Assembly: GCA_003116875.1 (NCBI GenBank)
Contig: BCKT01000004.1
Coordinates: 704,201-768,200, forward strand
From: Takashimella koratensis
Lineage: Eukaryota > Basidiomycota > Tremellomycetes > Trichosporonales > Tetragoniomycetaceae
Length of the DNA stretch: 64,000 nt
Reading direction: 5' to 3'
Part shown: piece after piece, positions 50,687 to 60,293 of the stretch
Numbering within the stretch: the first letter of the stretch is position 1
Layout of the letters: the number at the start of each line of letters is the position of its first letter
Made by a program: the position numbers and the translations under genes
Notes under the pieces: generated by a model
Databases searched by the model: none
Seen by the model: only the letters and a program-made list of their open reading frames with translations
What the model was told of the DNA's origin: nothing

Positions 50687-51987
50687 TCAGTTTACTCGAT
50701 CTTTCCTGCCCGGTTTCAGTATCCTCGTTCCGTTGTCTTTGCTCTCGAACATTGTTCGTCGATTCGCACACTTTGTTTGGGTACACGTATCGACACTTTC
50801 GTCCGTTTCTCGCCCGCTAGCTGCTCGCTCGTTGTCCACTTATTTAATCTCGAGGTCATCGATGGACCCTTGCCCCCTTCCCCACCCCGCGGTATCTCTT
50901 GTCATGTTCTTCGACACTCAGAAGAATCCAAAATTCGCTCACGATCCAGTCACCGAAGAACTGGACGCTTTCGGTATGGTTCATCACTCCAGATTAAGTT
51001 TTCTGCCCTAGCGGCACCTTGCCCACTTCGCTTCGTTTCTCCACACTAGGGGCGTTGCGTCAGTCCGCGCCGCCTCGACCTTGCCTATAATCTACGCAAC
51101 GACACCGCTCAGACTTTTACGGACAATGGAGTGTGCCAAGAGCCTTGCCCCGACGACAAGGCGACGAACGACGGATTGATCGATCCGCCAACGACTCAAC
51201 TCAAACCATAATACTACGACTTTATAAATCAACATCAACATCAACAACTTTCGATTGTTCTCTCTCCCAATTTCCTCCCGACTTTCTCGTCGAGCGAGGA
51301 CGAGGACAATGGCCACGACCTGTGGTCGACGTGGTCGACTTAGCTAATGGACTAAAGACTCTTGTGTGACTCGCACCTCGTGCCTTGGGACGCCGTGCTT
51401 CAACATTTGTCATCTTGACATGGACAATGGGGTGTATCCTTACCCCCCGCTTTTTCCAATTCGTACTCTTCTCTACTCTCTGCGTCAAGTTTGATTAGTT
51501 TGAATCATATCTGTTGTGGGTAAACACGACAAACGCAATCGCACAGCACAATACTGCATGGACAGTTTTCTCTCGAAGAATCACCGTATATAGTCAATCA
51601 TCTGCTATGAATCATTCTTGTCCAAGGTATACAAAGATCAGTGTGGGACTGAGACGCGGAGAAGGTTGTATGCCGCAAAGCAGGTCGGTCAGCTTTGAGA
51701 TTGGGCAGTGAGCGATGTGGCGAAGAGGGCGAGAAGGGGAGAAGGAGAGGTAGTGGATGCGACGGTGCTCGCCGTGCGTGGGTCGTACGATGTTCACGAA
51801 AGTAGTCACTAGAGCCGGGAGCTAGAGAGCAAGGGCGCAGTGCTCTCTTGCCCAAGCGTAGAGATACATCAACGGAGACGGTGACGGTGATGTGGCGTCA
51901 GACGGAGTATAGCAGCAAGCAGCGAGCAGCGAGCCGCGATCAACGCGCTTTACAGGTTTAGTGATGACTACCACCTGCTGACTCAGG

Positions 51988-51997
51988 CCCACGTGAT
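51988..51997 (-). promoter_or_regulatory. Candidate sterol regulatory element upstream of ERG6
   Basis: On the minus strand this reads ATCACGTGGG, close to SREBP-type sites (ATCACCCCAC and the E-box ATCACGTGA). It lies 567 bp before the ERG6 start codon. A single short match has weak support on its own. Confidence 0.3.
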
Positions 51998-52361
51998 AGT
52001 TGGCGGGGACGGAGTTATAGGAACTTGGTTGTGGGTTGAACCATGATACGATGCTGCGGTCGGATCGTCCCTGTGTCAACTTGCAACTTACCGGATGGGG
52101 CAAGTTGACAGCCACGCCTAGGCGCGTACAGTGCGGATTTCTTTCTACCTTTTCTACAGGAAAATGTCAATAAAAATGGGGGGGGGTACCCAAGCAGAGT
52201 GAGGCCAGAGTCGTCTCATAGTTATCTCTACCAGCTGCATCCACATCTTACTTTCATCTTCACGTCCCTCTTCATCTCTCTTTAATCGTCACTCGTTCCC
52301 ACAAGTCATTCATTCGCTCTTTCGTCTTTCCCCTCACCCGTTTGTTTCATCTTTGCCCATC

Positions 52362-52563
52362 GTGAGTTTGCTTTTCAAGCTCCCATGGCTCGTCCCCCAC
52401 CATGACACTTCGTCTCGTTTCCACCTACCCCATACCATTCCTCCACGTTCACCGCGTCGTTACGTCCTCTTATCCTTCCCCTTCCCATCTTCTTCTTCCT
52501 CTCTCTCCCCATCTCTTCCTCATACCTTACTCCTTCTCCCGGCCCTCGCGCTGACTCCTTTAG
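52362..52563 (+). other. 5' UTR intron of ERG6
   Basis: A GTGAGT donor at 52362 in a C/T-rich leader and a TTTAG acceptor ending at 52563, directly before the ATG at 52564. The enclosed 202 nt are pyrimidine-rich. The arrangement suggests an intron that abuts the start codon. Confidence 0.6.
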
Positions 52564-55262
52564 ATGCCCGCCGAGACCCGCTCCGCGTCCCGCGTTACCA
52601 ACTACACCAAGTTCTGGCAGAAGGACTCGGCCGTTGACGGAGACGTCGACAAGGCTAACCGTCTTGACCAGTACACTGACCTTGTCAATGGTGAGTCGCG
52701 AGTCGCGTGTTCAGGTCGTGTTACCCAGGTCAAGTGGGAGTAGGGAGGTAGAAAAGGAGGGAAGAGTGACGGGGGGGGGGGGGGGGGAAAGTTGCGTATG
52801 GACGGGTGTCGGTGTTCGAGGGTATCGAACAGGGTGCTGTCTGCCGAGACCGTCGAGAGATCGACGCGCCTGTGCAGTGCAACAGCTAGACGGAGGGTAT
52901 CCTTGCTTCTGGAACCAAAGAACAATGAGGTCCTCACTGTTATTGTCTTCTTTCTCCCACTTGTTGACTGAACACATGTTGACGGCTTTAGGCTACTACG
53001 ACGGCGCTACCGAGCTCTACGAGTACGGATGGGGTGAGTCGATGGTCTTCTACACTAGTCCCCGGACGCGTCCGAGACTGGCACAGTTTGGGAATATAGC
53101 TGACAGTCGCAGGCAACTCGTTCCACTTCTGCCGATTCTACAAGGGCGAGGGCTTCCACCAGGCCGTGAGTATCCTCTCTTCCCATCCCTTACCTCCTCA
53201 TCCACCACCCTATACTTGACACACCTCACCATCGTGTCGTACACGAGCTTACCCGATCCAGCTCGCGCGTCATGAGCACTACCTCTCTGCGATGATCGGT
53301 CTCCGCGCCGGTCAACGTGTCCTCGACGTCGGCTGCGGTGTCGGTGGTCCCGCACGTGAGATCGCTCGGTTCTCCGGCGCCAATGTCACTGGTATCAACA
53401 ACAACGATTTCCAAGTCCTGCGTGCTCGTCAGAAGACTGCAAAAGCCGGGTTGTCGGACCAGGTCGCGTTTGTCAAGGGGAACTTTATGGAGCTCGCCAA
53501 GCAGTTTGGAGAGAACAGCTTTGACGCTGGTGAGTGATAGCATGGGTACAGGATAGAGTGGGGCGGGGAGGAAGAAGACATGGGCAAGGGCGCAAGGGGT
53601 TGGTCAGGGGAGGGAGGTCAGCTATGACGGGCAGGAGACGCAAGTGATGAAGATGGAGCGGCGCGGCTATCACTCCGCAAGATCTGAGAGCAGCCACTAA
53701 CACCCCGCAGTCTACGCTATCGAGGCCACTTGCCACGCGCCCACTTTCGAAGGCGTCTACGGCGAGGTCTTCAAGGTTCTCAAGCCCGGAGGTGTCGTGA
53801 GTGTTGATCACGGGCTGATCATGTTCGACTCGACATTTCCACGGTGTTGACAAAGTGCTGACGTCTCCCTCTAGTTTGGTGTCTACGAATGGTGCATGAC
53901 CGACGCCTTTGACCCGTCCAACCCGGAGCACAAGAAGGTCCAGCACGGCATCGAGGTGAGTGCGGTCGGCGGTGGGACTGGGTGGCAGGGTGGCAGGGTC
54001 AGCAGGATGATGCCTGTCGGTCACGGTTGGAAGCTGGGCCATGGGCAGCTGTCAGCGATTTCCCACTCCACAGGCAGTGACACTTTTGTGGACATACGCT
54101 AATTGGTTCAGCTCGGTGACGGTATCGCCGAGATGCGCACGCTCACCGACGCCCGCAAGGCCCTCAAGACTGTCGGTTTTGAGATCCTCGAGGAGCAGGA
54201 CCTCGCTGACTGTGAGTGTGGACCGATGTGTGATTTGGAGCCAGGCTGGACTCGCACGCAGCTGGGACGACCAGCTCGAGTTCGGTCCTAGAGTCACCTC
54301 GCACTTGGTCAACTTTGGACGAACTTGACTGACTCTCTACGCAGGTGGCGACGTCGTTCCCTGGTACTACCCGCTCGAGGGAGACATCCGAAAGGCGCAG
54401 ACGATGTGGGACAGTGAGTACTTGGTTTGCTGGCTTTCGGCTTCTTCCCGGCTATCTCATCGTTCAATGACCCCACCCGGGCTCCGCGGCCGAGTCGCTT
54501 GGCTCCCAGCTTCTTGGCGCATCTTGGCCTCGTCGCTTCGCTTTGTCCCTTTCTTCATCTTGTCGTATCCCCTACCCTCTCCCCTTTTCAGAGGCACAAT
54601 AAAATGAGAGTGACAACTGACGACGCTTGAAACCTTGTTTCTTTTCACATTCCTCAGTGGTCACTTGCTTCCGCACCAGCACTGTTGGCAAGTTCATCAC
54701 CCAGTCGGCGGTCTGGGGTCTCGAGAAAGTCGGACTCGTCCCCAAGGGTACCCACGATGTGGGAGAGAGCTTGATCGTTGCGGCCGACGCACTCGTCGCG
54801 GGCGGCAAGACCAAGCTGTTCACGTAGGTTCTACTCCCCCTCCCCCCTTCTTCCCTGGACCATGAACCCAATCGACCCTTCCCTTGGACCTTCACATTGC
54901 AACTCAATCGCCCACCTTCATCGCCCTGATGACTCACGGTGGGGGGCTATCGGTCTGGGCGATGGGTCATTGGTGATGGGGTTCATGGTCTATCGGGGCC
55001 CATTTGTCATTCTCGCTGACCTTGAATTCTTTGACCAATTCTACCAGTCCCATGGCTCTCTGGATTGTCCGTAAGGTGAGTCACCGGAAATCATCATTCT
55101 TTTTCCTAGTCTAGAACCATCCCCAACCCCCGGGACCTTGGTGGGACCGCGCAATCCTCGTCGATCCGAGGTTGCTCCGGTCCGCTCCGGTCGTGATCTA
55201 TTCAATAGCGTAAAATGTACGGGACAATCGCTGATGATCTGCAAAATTAGCCCGAGGCGTAA
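52564..55262 (+). CDS. ERG6: Sterol 24-C-methyltransferase (Erg6)
   Basis: Adds the C-24 methyl group in ergosterol synthesis (ER and lipid droplets). Exons give [20 protein letters not shown], then [32 protein letters not shown], and [20 protein letters not shown]. AdoMet motif I is [71 protein letters not shown] and [12 protein letters not shown] follow. The Erg6-typical C-terminal domain ends [13 protein letters not shown], then PEA. The first coding intron (about 300 nt) contains a G17 run. The last two exons are only 28 nt (55048-55075) and 12 nt (55251-55262), separated by 224- and 175-nt introns. Reading past 55075 would instead append [12 protein letters not shown]. Confidence 0.95.
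52771..52787. repeat. G17 homopolymer in ERG6 intron 1
   Basis: Seventeen consecutive G residues seen directly. The true length may differ because such runs are error-prone in sequencing. Confidence 0.9.
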
Positions 55263-56217
55263 GGTGTGAGAAAAAAATTTTCGACTCAACGACTGGGACA
55301 AAGGCGTCGTCGTTGTCTCTCTTGTCTTCTCGGCTTCTGGGTTTCTCGTTGCGCTGAACTTTATATCTATACAAGTATACCGAGAGTCGTTATCCTTCCC
55401 TTGCTCGGCTCGCTTGCGTTGATTGCTATCCAGCTCGTTGGAACACTTGCTCTTTCCTCATTCTTTGTTAGACTCGTCCTTGTCCCGTTCTGATTCCTCC
55501 CAGCCGCCCTCGTTTTCTCATCTGCGTTACGACATTTACATAACACAATGTTGTGATCGTCTTGACGCAATCGTCAACAGGGCCCCACCCCCACCGGCTC
55601 CACTTTTCCACCTTTCAACCTTTCCATCCCTGTTTGTCGCAATCCTCCAATCTCTCCCTGCATGCATATTTACCGAGAACACGGGTGCACGGGAAGAGGC
55701 AGAGGAAGCATGAGGAAGGCAGGTACGATACTGAAGGTACTGTACTGTACGCACGTTCTGGACGTACCCGCGCACAGGTCCAACTTTAAACGAAACGAAG
55801 TGGCGCCGATGGCGTGGGTGTGGGACCTTGGGACCTTTCCGGTCCTGTCTCCTAGTCTCCTTTCGTTTTCGGTTTTCTGGTTTCTGGTTCGGGTTTTTTT
55901 CCGTATACTTTTTTTGCACTTTGTGTGGTAGGCATGGTGGGTTAGAGTTTGGGTTCAAGATGATCTTGTGGCTCGGGAGGGAGGACTAGCGGTTCCTCTC
56001 GTTCCCGCTGAAACTGTGAAAACTGATCTACGAGCCAAGCCGATCGGTACGTACGTTTGCCCCCCGGCGTACTCTCCTTGCTCTCGTACTGCGCTGGCTG
56101 TCCAAAATCATCGTCGATCATTCAATCAGTCAATGGTCGCAGTCGTCGTGGTCGGTAACGCCGACCCACCCCAACAATGAGCATCACTGGGTCGAGACTC
56201 CATCGTTAGTTCGTGGC

Positions 56218-56267
56218 GCAAGACACGGGACACGAGCCACGGAACCGCAGACAAGACACGGGACACG
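56218..56267. repeat. Direct repeat of CAAGACACGGGACACG
   Basis: Two exact copies 34 bp apart (56218-56233 and 56252-56267). No associated gene or inverted termini are seen. Confidence 0.8.
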
Positions 56268-58675
56268 GGGGGCGATGGCGTGCACATCAGTGGTGTAGTT
56301 TACGTGCCTATGTTCGAGACCAGCGGATGGGTGTTGAAAGCCATACTTGGTATCCTGCTGGAGGTTGATAAACAGGTAACTGCGTGTTCCATCGGATTGG
56401 CCTCTAGCACAACGCCACAGCGGATATCGACGTGGCGTAGTTGGCTGGAAGGAGTAGACTAGACGAGGTAAGATAACTGCACGATGAAAAACTTGGCGTG
56501 ACACTTCCGCTCAGTTCGCTGGAACTGATCTAAACACCGCAACAAAACCCCAGCTGCGCGGAGAAAAAAAAGGAGAGGTGAAACGGAAACAAGCAACACA
56601 ACCACTACCCACCCAGCTACCCAAACTCGTTCCTCTCGACTATCGGGGTGATTAGTCGGATTGTTTCAAACACTGCATTGAGCATAACTAGAGCTCTATC
56701 TTTGAGGTTATGAAGCTAAATCTCAGCCAAGGGGAAAGAAAGTAAACCAGGCGCTTGGGATTGGGAAAGATGCATGCTTGTCAGCAAGTTTAGGGGTGAT
56801 TGCTTGATAGCATGGAGTGCAGGCTTAAGACGTCGCCACGGCACAGCGAGCCTTGTGCGCGGGCTCGTTGCTGATCCAGGAAAGGACCCAAGTACACTAC
56901 CGTACTGAGCCTCACCAACGGCACCGTCAACAACTACACCCAGTCTAGCCCGACTTCATCTTCCCTTTGTTGTATCACAAACCGGTCCGGTCTGACCTCC
57001 AACAAATTACCTTAGGTGAAGCGCCAACGATCGCTAACCCTTCTCTCATCTCCTCACCCACACCCCAGCTCCTCGAAACTCAGTGCTGCTCATTGACTCA
57101 TCGATCACGCTCAACATACGTACGTGCCACAACCTGGGATCAATGTGGAGAGGCGGAGTAAAGGATGTTGAACCTAGGTGGAACAAGCTCGGTACCAAAA
57201 TCTGCACAGCCAAATGGCACCCGCGACGCTCTCTTTGTGCCGTACAGTCCACACCCTGCCGCGACCGGTTGTAGCCGAGACCAGGTGGGATCACGATGAT
57301 GTACTCGATTGTTGACGCCGATCTCGACAAACAGAGTTTTTCGTTCCTCTCCCCTGCTCCTCCCACTGCCTTCGACCTTTCGCCCCTTGGCGCTTTGTAA
57401 CCCCCTGGCCCAACCAATCTTCCCTTATCTTAGTCCAGTTTCGGGTTGGCGCGGGAACCCGTTTCTTCAATCTCCCCAGGCCCAAAGCAAGGGGAAGGTC
57501 GAGCTTGAGCTACCCACCCTCTCCACTTGTTATTGGGGTTGGAGGTTGGGGTTGGGCATTCAGTGCTGGAGGGTGGCGTCAATCTTCCTCCTTCTCGGAC
57601 ACGATCAAGTTTTTCCCTTGTTTGGATGTTTAGATGCGATCGTGGACATGCAGCTGAAAAAGAGGGCCAGAGACCACGAGCGCCCGAGACCATGGTCGAT
57701 CTCATCTCAATCTGACGCGGATCGTAAACGTTGATCTGTTCATAAAGACCCCCCACTCGCGGAGACCAACTCTATCGTTCCCGCCTTCCCCCCTTTACTC
57801 ACTCATTATCCTCCGTCCCTCCCGCCTCGGTCGGTCACCTCGTCCTCTCCCCCCATCGACTTCTCGTTTCCTCGCCCCTCGCCCGCGTTGAAGTTTCTCC
57901 GCTCGTTTGTTCTGTTTCTTCTAAATTCAATCCATCTTACGACCACCTCTCGACATCCCGCATCCTACCGACCGGCGACCTTCTTTCTCCCTCTTCTCCC
58001 TGTATCTCTCTCCTCACGCCCACACGCCTGCCCTTGCCACCCTACCCCGACGACATCGGCAATTGGTCCACGATCCCACGTTGACGACCACCTTAACTCG
58101 GACCTCCCGATCCCTCCACTCGACCGTACGACGCCTCTGCCCATCTTTCTCCCCTTCCCCTGCCCCCATCTCACCCCTTCACCCTGCCCCCACCCCATCC
58201 CCGCCGCCGCGACCCTACCAAACTCTGTCTTCAATAAGCTCTCGGGGAAAAAGAATACGACGTCTGAGGCGTTTTTTCGTACAGGGATCGAATTTCGTTC
58301 GAAGACCCCAGGAGAGAGCGACCCTGGTATTCCTCCTATTCTCCTCGGCACTGGGACCACCCCCAGTCCTCGCCCTTACCCTCACTTTCGCCCTCGCCAT
58401 CCCTGTCCTTCTCACCGCCGCCATCAACCCTTGTCTCGCTCATCCCCGATATCGATCTTGGGCATCCTCGAGCTCGTGCTCTTGCCCTTGCTCCGCGAAA
58501 TTGGAATAATCGGACGTTTTACCACCCTGGAATATTATTACTTCCCTATCGTTGTCTTTGTTTTTTTTTCCCCGTCCAAGCCCCCGCCTGTGCAATCGTG
58601 TTAGCGCCTGTTGGTTCCCTCGCCCCCCGTGGCTCCGCGTCGTACATCCCGCCCCGCACTCCCACTCTCCTGCTT

Positions 58676-58679
<4 letters not shown>

Positions 58680-58723
<44 letters not shown>
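58680..58723. repeat. C44 homopolymer
   Basis: Forty-four consecutive C residues seen directly. It could be a genuine poly-C/poly-G tract or an assembly artefact at a difficult site. Confidence 0.85.
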
Positions 58724-58725
<2 letters not shown>

Positions 58726-59177
58726 CCGTTTTTGGTTCCTGCGGTTCGTAATCGGGTCCCCCTTGACCCTCCCTTGACCCCCCGCCCGCCTCTCCCTTGC
58801 CGCTAGCACCGACCGGCCTGGCGACACTCCCCTCACCCCTTGAACTTTGCCGAACTGGACCCTGGTTCAGATCGCACTAGGTTGCACTCGGCACGGATCC
58901 AAGATAATCATCAATTCAATCTACCAAACCAGTCAAACCAGCAAACCCACCAGCGGTTAGCAGTCCAGCGGCAAGAGGCGCGCTCGGTGGCTGTTTCCTT
59001 TTTCCAATTCTCAATTCTTTACTCTTCTTTTTTTCTATCCTCCCCCCTGCTGTCCCAGTTTTCTCCAACCACCCTCCTTCGTTGTTCGGTACGGAGTTCG
59101 GAGGCAAAGGCTGTTGTCTCACCATCCCTGCTTACCTGCCAGCGAATATCAACCTTGTCTATCCTGTATCTCATCAA

Positions 59178-59188
59178 NCCCCCAGACN
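59178..59188. other. Undetermined bases
   Basis: Single N at 59178 and at 59188, in a C-rich context. They mark uncertain base calls. Confidence 1.
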
Positions 59189-59352
59189 CCCCTCCTCCCT
59201 TGTCCCGCCTGCACCCTCGTCTGATCCTGGCAATCTTGCTTTCTCGCTCAACAGATCCACGACTAGTCCATTGCACGACCCCGCTATCCCTCTCCCCCGT
59301 TCTTAAAGACGACCCCTAACGGACAACGCAAGCTACGCCCTTGTTTTCCCTC

Positions 59353-59371
59353 TTTTTTTTTTTTTTTTTTT
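59353..59371. repeat. T19 homopolymer
   Basis: Nineteen T residues seen directly within C/T-rich non-coding sequence. Confidence 0.9.
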
Positions 59372-60293
59372 CCAAACTACGTCAAACAAACCACGACGAG
59401 CATCCACACATACGTTTACGCCTACGCCGATCCTCACTCGTTCTCGACCTCGCTCTTGTCCACGTTTACGCCTGCGCCTACGTCTTTGCATCACGCCCCG
59501 GCTTACATTTACGTATACTACACACGCAAGACAGCCGTCACCCCCCTTATCCTCGCCGCAGCAAGGAACCAAGACGCCTCCAAGGAGAAAAACAAGGAGA
59601 ATAATCGAAAAGGAAAATCGACGGGGGATTAAACGATCATTGTGTGGCGCAGGAACAACCCAAGCACGACAAGCTTTCCACCGTCCTCAGCCGCCGTCGA
59701 CGAGCCCAGCGGTAACCGTCAGCGACTAGAGGCAGGACCAGCAATCGCAACCGCAACCGCCCCCTCGACCAGACTCACACCCCAACGCCAAGATCCGTGC
59801 ACCCGCAATCCCGGTCGACAGGTGCGAAATCATTCCTTCTACTCCCGCACGCCTTCCTCTCCCCTTGCCCCTGCCCCTAGTGACCTTTGGACCTAACCTC
59901 GGCCCCCAGGACCACGACGAGCACGAGCACGAGCACAGTCCAAGCCTTTCACACCCCGGGTGATCTACCAAGGGCCCCCGGTAACCCCGTATACCACCAT
60001 CCCCTCCCTATCTGCGCTATCGACTTGATTCCACCACATTGTCCATAGCCAACGACTTCTCCTCGTCGCCTTTTCGCCCTCGCCCTCGCCCTCGCCCACG
60101 TCGCAGCAGCGTCACACGTCTCAACCTCGGCCACCTATCTCCCCTTCGCTCTCGTCCCACTTCTTCTATTCACACATCTACCATATACATACCGCCCTTC
60201 TCGCCACTACCCCCCTCTAACACCCCTTCTCAACACTCATCTCTTCCATCCACCCGCTATCACCTATCGCCTATCCCCACTGGCAATCCGTAC

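Larger units (their letters stand above)
50687..52563. other. Intergenic region and ERG6 promoter, 1.9 kb
   Basis: Holds the 3' UTR of the Zn2Cys6 gene and the ERG6 upstream region. No coding frame has family features. Visible elements are an E-box/SRE-like site (51988-51997), a G9 run near 52178-52186, a C/T-rich leader (52230-52361) and a 5' UTR intron. Confidence 0.55.
55263..60293. other. Gene-poor 5-kb interval
   Basis: Between ERG6 and the large Ser/Thr/Pro-rich gene. The left half (55263-57700) is mixed sequence with short frames only and one 15-nt direct repeat (56218-56267). The right half (57750-60030) is strongly C/T-rich on the plus strand, with a C44 run, a T19 run and two undetermined bases. 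A 238-codon frame at 57888-58604 has no methionine at all and looks like compositional openness. Part of the right half may be a long leader, perhaps with introns, of the downstream gene. Confidence 0.5.

Noticed and set aside
56430..56520. tRNA-like A-box (TGGCGTAGTTGG)
   Set aside because: No matching B-box or cloverleaf arms could be drawn downstream.
57888..58604. 238-codon plus-strand open frame
   Set aside because: It contains no methionine, begins at TTG and consists of Pro/Ser/Leu-rich sequence expected from a C/T-rich strand.
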